Positions 1 through 11,290 of a DNA stretch of 64,000 nucleotides are shown here, one piece after another. Positions within the stretch are counted from its first letter, which is position 1, and each line of letters opens with the position of its first letter. The DNA is from Staphylotrichum longicolle (taxonomy: Eukaryota; Ascomycota; Sordariomycetes; Sordariales; Chaetomiaceae): NCBI GenBank assembly GCA_019096155.1, contig JAHCVI010000003.1, forward strand, positions 3,410,001 through 3,474,000, read 5' to 3'. The translations under genes were made by a program, and so were the position numbers. A model generated the notes under the pieces. It was not told the DNA's origin. It ran no database searches and saw only the letters and a list, made by a program, of their open reading frames with translations.

Positions 1-71
1 AGGTGTGCGTTGAGGGGCTTACTCTCATCGATGGTGGCATTGGCCGCCTCTCGGAATCCCTGGGAGTCCAT
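1..71 (-). CDS. Possible first exon of a PLP-dependent (group II) decarboxylase, partial
   Basis: On the minus strand an ATG at 71 opens a reading frame encoding MDSQGFREAANATIDE, then a GTAAGC donor at 22-21; the rest lies beyond the window edge. The pattern MD-x3-FR-x-A-x4-IDE resembles the N-terminus of fungal aromatic amino-acid/tyrosine decarboxylase-like enzymes, where this helix precedes the PLP domain. That family match is from memory and rests on only 16 residues, so it is tentative. No catalytic residue is visible. If correct, the gene is transcribed away from the TMEM16-like gene and shares its upstream region. Confidence 0.35.
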   Translation of the reverse strand, partial: MDSQGFREAANATIDESKPLNAH

Positions 72-817
72 CTTGGCAGTTATGTCCTTGAGGTTATTTG
101 AAAGATTTAAATTGTAACTGTAATGCAACGATGGGATGAAGAAACTGCCCGGTTATCTACGATAGGTACAGAATACAGAATACTTGAATGCTCTCCAGGG
201 ATGCGGGGGTGAGCACCAGGAGGGAGAGGGGGAGGATCCGTAGTCGGCACTACTGCTCTTATACAATGGGAAGCTAACTAACATTAAACGTTACGCCAAA
301 CAATACCCGGTCTAGCCATGCAACAGCTCACGACCTGGAATAACCGCCGCGGGGTTGGGATTCGGAAAGAGGCCGCAGAAGGGGGCAAACCCGGGTTTTC
401 TCGGCAAACGTATGATTACCCCTAACCCTGTGTTGATTCTCAGGGGCAAGGGCAGATCAACATGAGCGCCAACAGACATGCTCAGAAACGTTACTGTGTA
501 AATTGGTATGTAATATTTCACCACGGATGGCGCTACGACAAAGGACTAGTAAATTACGAATACACCGATCCGAACTGTCGTTGGTCCATCGCGCACAGAC
601 CGTTGCGCCAGATCTTGGTTGGCCCCTGCAAGCTGCAAGGTGACATGGTTGCATCGAGTGACGTCGTTCACTTGCTTCAGCTCTTTTATCGACACCAGAC
701 CGGCCTGGAACACGACAACAACCCCCCCGAGGCTGGTTTCTTTTGCAACATTCAGCAGCTTCGCTGAGTTGACTTGGGCGGTTTCACAAACAGCCATCAT
801 TTCCATTTTCCGCAGCC
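72..817. other. Gene-free region between two divergent genes
   Basis: No coding signal is convincing here; the ORFs are short and lack family features. It should hold the promoters of the left-edge gene (-) and the TMEM16-like gene (+). Confidence 0.5.
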
Positions 818-3368
818 ATGGCCGTCTCCCCGAGCCCGGACCGGGACAAGAGGCCCCAGTCCAACTTTGAGTGAGCTGCTTGTCCCTAGCAAAGGAGACA
901 AATATGTCCAGAACTGACACAGAACCTGTCCAGTGTCGACTATGTAATCCACTACACCATCCCCCCAGGTTCGTCGCCTTACCTTACCCCTCTCCTCCCC
1001 TCAAAACCCCCCCCCTAACTCTCCTCGCCCTCCACAGAATCCGCCGAAGCCGAAGCCTCCTTCACCCAGCTCATCGATGCCCTCTCGGGGCTTCGCGACC
1101 GAGGTCCGCCGGGCCGCACCCGTCCTCCTCCTCGTCTTCCTCAAGCTCGCCTCGACCCGCCTCTCCACTCGCAAATCTACCGCGCCCGCGTCCAGGACTG
1201 GCTCTACGGCGTGCGCCGCACCCCGGCCCCGAGCCAGAACAACCCCACCGACGAGGACATGGCGCGCTACTTCGCCGAGGACGAGCCCGTCACCGAGGCC
1301 GAGCGCCTGCGCCTGGCCTACATGCTCATCACCCAGCCGCGCAACGAGGGCGGCGCCGGGATCACGCCCCGCGTCGGCACGTGGCGCTTCGTCAAGGGCG
1401 TGTTCCCGCTGCACGACCGCGCCTTCAACCGCCGGTGGATTGCCGAGTGGAGCGGCAAGTCGTATCTGGACGAGGGGGACATTGGCAAGATCCGGGACCG
1501 GTTTGGCGAGCGGGTCGCGTTCTACTTTGCCTTCCTGCAGGCGTACTTCGCGTTTCTGCTCTTCCCCGCGGCGTTTGGGCTGGCCGCATGGGCGATCCTG
1601 GGGCCCTTCTCGTGGCTGTACGCCGTGGTGAACTGTCTGTGGGCGGTCGTCTTCTTTGAGCACTGGAAGATGAAGGAGGTCGACTTGGCGGTGCAGTGGG
1701 GGGTCAGGGGCGTGAGCAGGATCCAGCACCCGCGGCCGCAGTTCAAGTTCGAGCGGGAGAGCGTCGACCCCGTCACGGGCGAGATTGTCAAGGTGTATTC
1801 GCCGTATAGCAGGTTGGCGCGGCAGCTGCTGCAGGTGCCGTTTGCCGCGGCCTGCGTGGTCGCGCTGGGCGGGCTGATTGCCAGCTGCTTTGCCATTGAG
1901 ATCTTCATTACTGAGGTGTACAATGGCCCGTTCAAGCAGTACCTGGTGAGTTGGGACGTCCTAGGAGCAGGACGAAGGGGCGGGCTGCTAACTTGGGGGC
2001 TAGACTTTTCTGCCGACTGTTCTCCTCACCATCCTTAATCCTACGCTCACGACGCTGCTTACTCGTCTGGCGGAGAGACTGACTGAGCTGGAGAACTACG
2101 AGACCCATGATGGTATGTTGTTCTGGCTGAATATGGTTCGCAGGCCGTTTACTGACCGCCGCCACAGCGCACCAAGCATCCTTCGTCCAGAAGGTCTTTG
2201 TCATCAACTTCATCACCTCGTACCTGGGCATCTTCCTGACTGCCTTTGTCTACGTCCCCTTCGGAAAGATCCTGGTCCCCTACCTCGACGTGTTCAAGCT
2301 CACGGCGCAGCGCTTCACGGCCGAGGGCAAGGCCCTGCCGACCAAGAACTGGCAGATCAACCCCGACAGGCTGACCAAGCAGGTCATCTACTTCACGGTG
2401 ACGGCGCAGATCATCAGCTTTGCCACCGAGGTGATCGTGCCGTACGCCAAGCGCAAGGTGTTCAAGACGGTCGAGAAGGTGCAGTCGGAGCTGTCGGAAA
2501 AGTCCGTCAGCCCGCCCAAGGACCAGCCTGAGGAGGCCGAGTTCCTCAAGCGCGTGCGCGACGAGGCCGAGCTGGACGAGTACGACGTCACCATCGATTA
2601 CAGGGAGATGGTGGTGCAGTTCGGTAGGCCAGACTACCCCTTCCCTAAACCTACTCTCGTGCTGACTTGCCCAACCCAAAGGTTACCTCTCCCTCTTCTC
2701 CGTCGTCTGGCCCCTGACGGCCTGCTCCTTCCTCGTCAACAACTGGATCGAAGCCCGCTCCGACGCCCTGAAGATCGCCAAGAACTGCCAGCGGCCCATC
2801 CCCTGGCGCGCCGACTCGATCGGGCCCTGGCTCGACTCGCTCGGCTTCCTGGCCTGGCTGGGCAGCATCACGAGCGCCGCGCTCGTCTTCCTCTTCCACA
2901 GCGGCGGCAAGAAGGGCGCCCCCGACGGCTCGCCCTGGGACATTCGCGGCTGGGCGCTGCTGCTCTCCATCCTGTTCGCCGAGCACCTGTACCTGCTCGT
3001 GCAGTTTGTCGTCCGCGGCGTGATCCGCAAGCTCGACAGCCCGGGCCTGCAGAAGGAGAAGGCGGAGCGGTTCGCCATGCGCAAGAAGCTGCTGGAGAGG
3101 ATGGTGGAGCGCGACGTGAGCGCCGAGGCCGGCGGGCCCGGGGTGAGCGGCGGGGAGAAGATCACGCGGGAGGCGCTCGAGGAGGAGGCGCGGCGGTTCT
3201 CGGTGGCCGGCGAGGGGCGGCCCGAGCAGCTGTTCTGGCTGCGGCAGAGGGGCGCGTCCGAGACCATCCAGGTGGGGAGGGCGTTGATTGCTGAGGTGGG
3301 TTTGGGGTTTTCCTTTTCTTTTTTTTTTTTACCTTTGTGCATGGCTGCAGGACCTGTTACTGACATAA
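818..3368 (+). CDS. Anoctamin/TMEM16 family membrane protein (Ist2-like)
   Basis: Predicted multi-pass protein of about 751 residues. In yeast, Ist2 of this family tethers cortical ER to the plasma membrane; animal relatives are ion channels and lipid scramblases. I place six exons: 818-968, 1038-1945, 2004-2112, 2168-2623, 2682-3295 and 3351-3368, and all junctions keep phase. At least eight hydrophobic segments are visible, for example VAFYFAFLQAYFAFLLFPAA (from about 1525), VFVINFITSYLGIFLTAFVY (from about 2195) and WALLLSILFAEHLYLLVQFV (from about 2953). The cytoplasmic N-terminus carries VDYVIHYTIPP and ITPRVGTWRFVKGVFPLHDR, both typical of fungal members. The first 350 bases contain four single-base frame breaks, near 870, 913, 1089 and 1162, in alternating +1/-1 order, so total exon length stays divisible by three. 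Family assignment is firm; the exact N-terminus is not. Confidence 0.85.
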
Positions 3369-4367
3369 GAAGCAGACGGCCGCGAACAAGACCAAGACCA
3401 GCAAGTATTAATCGCACTTTCAACGGCGAGCTACGAGATCAGAATTAGTCTCATGCAGGGGAAGGAGTTGGATGCAGTGGAGGGTTTGAAAAAGAGGCGA
3501 ACGACGGAGGAAGGTTGGCGTGAGATGGATATATTTTCACTCCATATAGCAGTCGCAGCGAGCGGTATCTTGTTGTCATTTTTCATCTTGATGCGGGATG
3601 CGGGAATGTGTGGGTGAAATCCAAGGTTGATCGCGCCAAATAACTCTTGACTCGTGTAGGTTGTTACAGATCTTGGGATCCTCCGATCTACAGATCGGGG
3701 CGGTAAAAGATGGCATCGAAAAGTCAACAAGGGTTTCCCAGTCTGCTGTGTAGGAAAAAAATAACCAAGTCGCAACTCGGGTGTTGACTCGCGTCGGTGT
3801 ATCAAGGCCCGAGCAGGGACGAGGTTGCAGTCTGTTGACATGGATGTAAAATAACCGTTTCCGATTCCGCCTCTGTCGCGTCACTTTTCTCGGGCCATCG
3901 GCTGATGTCGGTATCGCTGTGCGTTCGGGCACTCCAGTGGGTTCCACACTCCCCGCAGTCTTGGCCGAATGCTTGGGCTGAACATGACCCCACTGTCATG
4001 ACGAGCTCCGACAACGCCGGCGCTGCGATTGGAGAAGTTCGGTTTCCTTGTTCCCGAGTTGCATGTGTCTGATGGGGAATGGGGGATTTCGTATTTTTGA
4101 TCTGATCCATTCTCTCAGGCCGTCAACTGTGGATTAGGGACTCTTTCCTTTCGCAACATTTACTCAGAATTGGATTCTGGTTTTGTTGTGTTTTATATTT
4201 TTAGAGCTTCGGCATTTGTTACAGCGGAGATACCTTGCCCTTGCCTTGCATTGGAGCATTGCCAGCAGAGAGACACACTCTCACGCCACCAGTCGCATCA
4301 TCCCAGACCCTCGAGTCCACACCAGCGGCCGCAGTACTTTTGACGTCAACACAAACACGCAGTCAAG
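3369..4367. other. Gene-free spacer
   Basis: Terminator region of the TMEM16-like gene and promoter of the flavocytochrome b2 gene. Only short overlapping ORFs without recognisable features are seen. Confidence 0.5.
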
Positions 4368-6089
4368 ATGGCAACATTGACGGGTGCCGAGGTTGCGAAA
4401 CACAATACAGCCGATGATTGCTGGGTCATCGTGCATGTACGTCACGCCTTCCCAGCTTCAGACTCACGATCACTGACGGCGCTCCAGGGGCGAGCATACG
4501 ATGTCACAGAATTCCTGCCTGGTACGCACCATCAACCCTCGAGAGTAGACCCTGACTTTGACAATCTACAGAGCATCCCGGAGGGACCAAGATTATCGTC
4601 AAATATGCGGTGAGCCATCTCCGTGTTTTACACAGAATGTTGGCTGTCAGGCCGCTGACACATGGCAGGGCAAAGATGCGACCGAAGAGTTCGAGCCGAT
4701 TCACCCTCCAGACACTCTCGAGAAGTACCTGCCCAAGGATAAACACCTCGGGCCCGTGGACATGACGACTGTGGTCAAGGAAAAGACCCAGGATTCACCA
4801 GAGGAAAAGGAGCGCCTGAAGCGCATCAAGGAGATGCCCTTGCTCGAGCAGTGCTACAACCTCCTCGACTTTGAGGCTGTCGCGCGCAGGGTCATGAAGA
4901 AGACGGCCTGGGGATACTACTCCAGCGCTGCCGATGATGAGATTGTGAGCTTCCTTTCGCCGGGCAACTTGGTAGAGCACCTCGACTGACTTTCCAGACC
5001 CTGCGCGAAAATCACTCGGCCTTCCACCGTATTTGGTTCCGTCCGCGCGTCCTCATCGACGTTGAGAAGGTCGACTTCTCCACCACCATGCTCGGCACGC
5101 CCTGCTCCATCCCCTTCTACGTCACCGCAACCGCCCTCGGCAAGCTCGGCCACGCCGAAGGCGAAGTCGTCCTCACCCGCTCCTCCGCCAAGCACAACGT
5201 GATCCAGATGATCCCCACCCTGGCCTCGTGCGCCTTCGACGAGATCGTCGGCGCCGCCGGGCCCGGCCAGGTCCAGTGGCTCCAGCTCTACGTCAACAAG
5301 GACCGCGCCATCACGCAGCGCATCGTGCAGCACGCCGAGAAGCGCGGGTGCAAGGGCCTCTTCATCACGGTCGACGCGCCGCAGCTCGGCCGCCGCGAGA
5401 AGGACATGCGCATGAAGTTCACCGACGAGGGCAGCAACGTGCAGAGCGGCCAGGCGACCGACACTTCGCAGGGTGCCGCCCGCGCCATCAGCAGCTTCAT
5501 CGACCCGGGACTCAGCTGGGACGACATCCCCTGGTTCCAGTCCATTACCAAGATGCCCATCGTGCTCAAGGGCGTGCAGCGCGTCGAGGACGTCGTCAAG
5601 GCCATCGAGGCCGGCGTCCAGGGCGTCGTGCTGTCCAACCACGGCGGCCGCCAGCTCGAGTTCTCCCGCTCCGCCGTCGAGGTCCTCGCCGAGACCATGC
5701 CCGTGCTGCGCCAGCTGGGGCTCGAGAACAAGATCGAGATCTACGTCGACGGCGGCATCCGGCGCGCGACCGACATCCTCAAGGCGCTGTGCCTCGGCGC
5801 GCGCGGCGTCGGCATCGGCCGCCCGTTCCTCTACGCCATGTCGGCGTACGGCCAGGACGGCGTCGACCGCGCCATGCAGCTGCTCAAGGACGAGATGGAG
5901 ATGGGCATGCGGCTGGTGGGCGCGCGGAACGTCTCCGAGCTGAACCCCACTCTGGTGGATGCCCGGAGCTTGTTTAACCACGGTTCGCCGCCGTCGGATA
6001 ACCTGGCGTTTGCCGTGTACGATCCGCTGGTGAACCCGGCGCAGAGGCTGGCGGTGACGGGGGAGAAGCCGGAGAAGGCGAAATTGTGA
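4368..6089 (+). CDS. CYB2: Flavocytochrome b2 / FMN-dependent L-lactate dehydrogenase
   Basis: Heme-flavin enzyme of 502 residues that oxidises L-lactate (or a related 2-hydroxyacid) to the keto acid and passes electrons through its cytochrome b5 domain. Exons: 4368-4436, 4488-4521, 4572-4609, 4669-4944 and 4998-6089. The b5 domain (residues 1-75) has the heme ligands His36 in EHPGG and His59 in EPIHPPD. The FMN barrel follows: WGYYSSAADDE (substrate Tyr), WLQLYVNKD, TVDAPQLGRREKD, PIVLKGVQ (Lys) and VLSNHGGRQLE with the catalytic His and Arg, then YVDGGIRRATD and GIGRPFLYA for phosphate binding. Unlike yeast Cyb2 it starts right at the b5 domain, with no mitochondrial presequence, so a cytosolic location is likely. 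Substrate specificity cannot be read from sequence; a related 2-hydroxyacid oxidase role is possible. Confidence 0.92.
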
Positions 6090-6835
6090 GGTGTCAAAGA
6101 GGTGGTTTATTGGGTAATAAAGTTGGATATGGTGGGCCTCGATTCGGGAGGGTCGTATATAAGGTAGAAGGGGTTATGTTGTACACACGTTGGCCAGGTA
6201 GCTGGTGTTTAGAGGGTGTAAGAGAGCGTGTAATCGGACTGTCCATTTCCCCCCCCTGTCTATTCATACGATCCCGTTGTACCGTATTTCAATTTTTTTT
6301 GTGGTCAAGGCAGACTCATGGATACCAGTTCTACCATTCCATAACAGGTACACGTATGTTCCATAACGTGAAGCTTCTGCTTCTGGAAAAACTTCAGGGG
6401 AATATTCAGGGGACACTCAAGGGACTCAATGGTCGCCTCAGGGCCTATCCCTCGTGTTCAACCCTGCGGGTGACGTCAGTCAGGCCCACAATCTTCAATT
6501 CAAACACGAGCTTGCCAAATCAAACCTTCTCCCGTGGCTGCAGCAATGCCTGTCAGCTGCCGCGATCCGCCTTCCCCGCGCAGCCTCGCAGTGAAACCGC
6601 CTCAGCAACCCATGCTGCATCCGACCCCACGCGCATCAACCGACCCCATCACCGAACGGCTGTTGATCTCCAATTCACACCTGCAACAGCCTTCCCAAGC
6701 AAGCGCGTTCCGGCGCACGCAGGGCAAGAGACTCGCGTATGCCTATGCGCGTGCGCACTGCACCGCCCGCGGCAACGCTGTTATTGTTGTCGACCGATCG
6801 CTACTGAAAACAAACTGCACCCAAACTACACAACC
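6090..6835. other. Gene-free spacer
   Basis: 3' end of the flavocytochrome gene and upstream region of the Rab-type gene. An open frame crosses the spacer from 6086 but lacks coding features and merges into the Rab exon only because that stretch has no stop. Confidence 0.5.
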
Positions 6836-7947
6836 ATGTCGTCGTCCCTCGAGGCCAAAATCGTCGTGCTCGGCGCCCAGGGCGTCGGCAAGACTTCCCT
6901 GGTGATGCGCTACTGCAAGGGCGCCTTCAACCCCTCCCAAGTCACCTCGACCGTCGGCGCGAGCTTCCTCACCAAGCGAGTCATCGACACAGACACCGAC
7001 ACGCTCGTGCGCCTACAGATCTGGGACACCGGTACGCCCCCCTCTTTTTGAAGTAAACCCTTCCCCAAACTAACCTGCCGCCCCAAAAACCCAGCCGGCC
7101 AGGAACGGTTCCGGTCCATCTCGCGCCTCTACTACCGCGGCGCCAACGCCTGCATCCTCTGCTATTCCATCACCGACGCCAACTCGTTCGCCGAGATGGG
7201 CGTCTGGCTGACCGAGCTCCGCCGCAACCTGCCGCCCGACATCGTCCTGCACGTCGTCGGCACCAAGGCCGACATGTCGCCCCGCGACCCCTCCCTCCGC
7301 CAGGTCCCCTTCGAGCGCTGCATCGCCTACGTCGCCGAGAACCTCAACCCGGGCATGGGCTCCACCCCGCCGCCCACCGCGGGGCGGTTCCTGTCCTCGT
7401 CGTCCGCCACCCACAACACCGCCGCCACCGGCGGCGGCGGCGAGACCTCCCAGCCGTCGCAGTCGCAGGGCAGCTGGCTGCTGCAGGGCGCGGAGCCGCG
7501 CTCGCCGAGCAGCAAGCGCAGCTCCGGGTTCTGGGGCCAGGAGGTCGGCTGGGACGCCTGCCACGAGATCTCGGCCGAGTCCGGGGAGGGCGTGGAGGAG
7601 GTGTTCCGCGTCGTCACGCGCAAGCTGGTCGAGCAGAACCGCAAGATGCAGGCCGCGCTGCTGGCCGCGACGGGGTCGACGCCCGGCATGGACGCGCCGG
7701 GGGGGTTCCTCGGGGACGGCGCGGACGGCGGCCTGGGCGGCGTCGGCGGCGGTGAGGGCGGGTATTTCGACGCGAACGGCCGGGGTAGTTTTAGGGTCGG
7801 CAGGGACCGACGCAGCTGGCTGTTCTCGCCGGGCTTCTCGCCTGCCATTGGGGGTGGTGGTGGTGGTGGCGCACAGATGATGGGGAGGGCGAGGTGTGGA
7901 CGGCGAGTGGGGAGAGGATAGGCAGGGGGAGGAAGGGATGTTGCTGA
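6836..7947 (+). CDS. Rab-family small GTPase (Rab5/21/22-like) with a long insertion
   Basis: Membrane-traffic GTPase, exons 6836-7031 and 7095 onward. Visible G motifs: P-loop GAQGVGKTS (13-21), switch I TSTVGASF, WDTAGQERFRS (63-73) with the catalytic Gln, and GTKAD, where Thr replaces the usual Asn of NKxD. The final G5-like region ACHEISAESGEGVEEVF is displaced by about 55 residues of low-complexity Ser/Gly/Pro. The open frame stops at 7921 without a prenylation site. One base out of frame, the sequence continues to RGRKGCC and a TGA at 7945-7947, a standard di-cysteine geranylgeranylation motif. I therefore infer a missing base in the G-rich tract near 7850-7880 and set the end at 7947. 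The early-endosomal subfamily is suggested by TVGASF but not proven. Confidence 0.82.
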
Positions 7948-8731
7948 TTGCTGCTGATTTCTGTGCCTTCATTTCTGACAACATTATCAGCGCATCGCAA
8001 ACTGGGATGGATCATGGGGATGGCGTTTTGCTTGATGCTGGTTCGTTTTTGACGCATCAGCTCAGCCGAGTGGAGGGACGGGATGTGGAGGGTTTGGGAT
8101 TGGGGATGGGGAGGGTGGATATGGTGCATCATGATACCCATGATTAACCGGCCGGTCGATCACGCTCTTCCTTTCGGCGTTGGGCTTGCTTCTTTTTTTT
8201 TATCGAGGGATGGATGGACACTGCATATGGAGGCCAGGCGGTAACGGTACTGGGACGTGTGTGATGTGGCGTTTTGTTGTTGTTTGTTTTTGACTCTGCA
8301 TACTGTGCGTATTTGGCATTGCCAGAAGGGGAAAGTCTTTGGCGTCTGTCCGGGTTTGGGCTTTTTTTTTTTTTCTTGTTTATGTACTGAAAGATCACGG
8401 CATTGGTTTGGCCCTCAGTGGGTTTTCATTGGGGTGAGCAGCAGCAGGAATGAAGGATGAGGGACACGGACGGACGGTAGAGCGATGTTTAAAGATGGTT
8501 CTGTCTGGCACAGACAGGCAGGCTCACGCATATGTAGCGAATGGCAATTTGTGCTTTTATACAGTTTTCTGCGGTGGCTGATAGGGCAGCAACGGTGCTG
8601 CCCAACGTCGGTGGTGTCACAGCACCGGATTTCTTGAAGTCAATGCCTCTGGGGTATCTCTTTTGTATCTCGGTTCTCTATCCTGTCAGTCCACAAATGA
8701 CGTCCAAGGTAGTCTCTCTCCCTCTTTTGTC
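7948..8731. other. Gene-free spacer between convergent genes
   Basis: 3' flanks of the Rab-type gene (+) and the FlbE-like gene (-). T-rich runs occur near 8192 and 8363. No coding signal is supported. Confidence 0.5.
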
Positions 8732-10404
8732 TCAGGTCGAGTACCCCGCGTCGACTTTGCTCCTCCCGAACAACCTCCTCAGCCCGCCCCCCTTTCCCCC
8801 CGGGGTTTTGGGTCTCCCGGTCGGCCCGGCGTCGAACGAGATCTTGGAGCGCAGCGGTGCCCCGGCGTCGAATGATGGCTTGCTTCTTAGGGGGGCCATC
8901 TTTGCATTCGCGGTTGCGGTTGCGGTTGCGTTTGCGTTGGCTGTTGGGGGCCGAGGGAAGTGGAAGATGTCTTTTTCGGGTACGGTGGGCGGGTTCCCGT
9001 TTGGGGTTGTGGTGTAAGATGACGGCTTTTGGTCTTGTTGACGCTGTCGTCGCTGCTCTTGCTCTCGTTGTTGTTGCTGCTGCTGTTGTTGTTGTTGCCG
9101 TTGCTGCCGTTCTGTTTCTTTTCGCTGTCGCTCCTTTTCTCTCTGAAGCCGCTCCTTTTCTTGTTGCCGCTGCCGTTCTTTCTCCCTCTCATTTTCCCTC
9201 TCTCTTTCTCTTTCCCTCTGCCGCTCCTGTTCCTTTTTCCTCTCGCGGTCATTCCACTCGAGAATTTGCTGCTGTTGCTGCCTCTCCTTCTGCTGCTGGT
9301 CCTGCTCGCGTTTCTTCCCCTGATTGCTCTTCTCAAAGATCAACTGTTGTTGTTGTTGTTGTTGTTGTTGCTTCTGCTGCTGCTGCTGCTGCTCGAGCTT
9401 CTGGCCCCTGTCAACCTCCTCCATGGTGAACTGTGTCTCGTGCTCTCGCTCTATTGTCTGAGCGCGCCCTTCAGTTTCGAATATTCGCTGCTGGTGCATG
9501 TACTGCGCGTGGTGCTGTCTCTGCTCTCGCGAGGGAAGCGGACGACCTGGTTGTGCCTGGTATTGATATTGGTACTGGTAGGACTGTTGCTTCTGTTGCT
9601 GCTGTTGCTGGTATGGTTGATACTGCGAATACGGGTACCGGGGCTCCTGGGGGGTGCGGTGGTCCTCTTCTCAGGCTCGCCCGCACAGTCGCGCACCTCG
9701 TCGTTGTTGACGACCACGTACCATCGAATCTCTTCTCCGCTCTGCAGCTGGTCGCGGAGGTCTTCAAACCAACCGGAACTTCCCTCGGGGAGATCCTTCC
9801 TCGAGGGTATGGAGATGGAGGGATGGGCACTCTGGAGCTGCTGCTGCTCGTAGCGGGCGATCTCGTCGACGATGGAGCACGACAAGTCGATCCGCACGGC
9901 ATAGTCGGCCACATAGGCGTATGGCCGCGACACGGCGGTCAGATCGCGCGGGTCGTACTCCTCGAGCAGCTTGATGGCGGACCAGGACTGGGCGCTGAAG
10001 TCATCCTCGGAAGCGGTGCTGCTGGCATCATCGACTGCCGGCAGAGGCGGTAGCGGCTGCTGCTCCTTTGCGCGGCTCTGGCTGCGGCTTTGATGAGTGG
10101 CCTGGCTCTGTGATCGGCCGCGACCGCGACTCAGACTCCGGTCCTTGGAGGCGTAGGTGTAGTTAGGGACGCGGCTGTCGTCGTCGTCGTCGCTGTCTGC
10201 TTCCCGCGTGGGAGTATAGCGGCCCCTCCCCGGGCTGCAGTATGGCAGAAAATCAAAGACCTCGTAAAACGACTTGAGGATGCTCTGTGAGCTTTTGGCG
10301 GGTATTATCCACTCCGGGGAGGCGTCGTCGATGTTCTGCAATATCACATAGACCCGCACGCTCCGCCGCTGCCAGCGGAAGCCGTGGCAGAGGTATGTGG
10401 GCAT
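8732..10404 (-). CDS. flbE: FlbE-like developmental regulator with long Q/R/E-rich tail
   Basis: Protein of about 557 residues starting MPTYLCHGFRW at 10404, with no intron seen. The N-terminal block (VRVYVILQNIDDASPEWIIP and SFYEVFDFLP) and a second block (AVSRPYAYVADYAVRIDLS, then GWFEDLRDQLQSGEEIRWYV) match, from memory, the two conserved regions of FlbE, a factor needed for normal conidiation in Aspergillus. The C-terminal 250 residues are low complexity: Gln tracts (near 9350-9395), long Arg/Glu/Lys runs likely to form a charged helix, and a basic end. A single-base break near 9665-9675 separates the FlbE-like part from the tail: the first frame ends at GEPEK, and the other resumes with EEDHRTPQEP and YPYSQYQPYQ. 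Total length is one base short of a multiple of three, agreeing with one lost base. The family name is moderately certain; the tail is unlike the short Aspergillus protein as I remember it. Confidence 0.6.
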
Positions 10405-11290
10405 GGCAATTCCAATTCCCGAGCCACTGTGCAGGGGCGAAGGATGCGAAGAGTGCTAAAGATGCTGTGTATGCTATGTGACAAATCGAGTCCCAGACGA
10501 TGTGGTGATGAATGGTCCGGACGACCGGGAAGAACACACAGAAACACGGTCGGGACGGCGCAGCGGGATGGGCCTCGATGCGTCCTTGATGCGTCGCTGA
10601 TGCGCCCGTCATGCGGACTTAACAAAGACCTGGGCCTATATCGCTGTCACCGAGGCGGATTCAAGCGGGCAACCGGGCTCGCAGACGTCCAAACGTTGAT
10701 TGTCGCAGTTGTCAGGCAGGGGGGCGGCGGTCTGCGACGCCGACCCCAAGTTCCCAAGCCCCTCGTTCCTCGTTACCGAGTGCGCGACGGCCTGCGGCCC
10801 AAGAAGATGGTAATCGCGGTCCGTGCTGCGCATGTCAAACTGCTTTCTCCGCTTCTTCCGCTTCTCCTGCATGTTTCTGAAGGGCGAGATCAGATCGACT
10901 TCGTGTTGCCAGGTGGGGATTCCCCTCCTTCCATTTTGTGTCCCAAGGGCAGGGGTCCTTGGCTGCAAAGTGGCGGGCCCCGAATCCTTCCCCACATTGC
11001 CCATGAGTGACTCTTTTGACTGCAGGTCCGCTGTGCCTGCCTGCCGCACCATCCCATGGATCTTCCCATGTCAGGAACAGGCCACTAAAAAAACTGAAGC
11101 CTCATGCACACTTACGAAACGGGCTTCTTGTTGCACCCGACAATCTATGAAGTTCCCCCAAAAGGTGGCTCGATTCAGCTCCACCACTTGAGCCAACAGC
11201 TTCACTTTTATCATTGCAGGTCCTCATCGCCTGATCCAGCAACAAAGACGCAAAAGAGACCTTCTTTCAACATTCATATCCATAGATCAC
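10405..11290. other. Gene-free spacer
   Basis: Upstream region of the FlbE-like gene and 3' flank of the next minus-strand gene. ORFs here (for example on plus from 10384) show no protein-like composition. Confidence 0.45.

Noticed and set aside
4917..5981. 354-residue minus-strand ORF across the flavocytochrome gene
   Set aside because: Antisense shadow; the plus-strand product has all catalytic residues of the family.
9029..9853. Leu-rich plus-strand ORF looking like a membrane protein
   Set aside because: Antisense of CAG/CAA/GAG-rich codons in the FlbE-like tail; poly-Leu is an artefact of reading Gln codons backwards.
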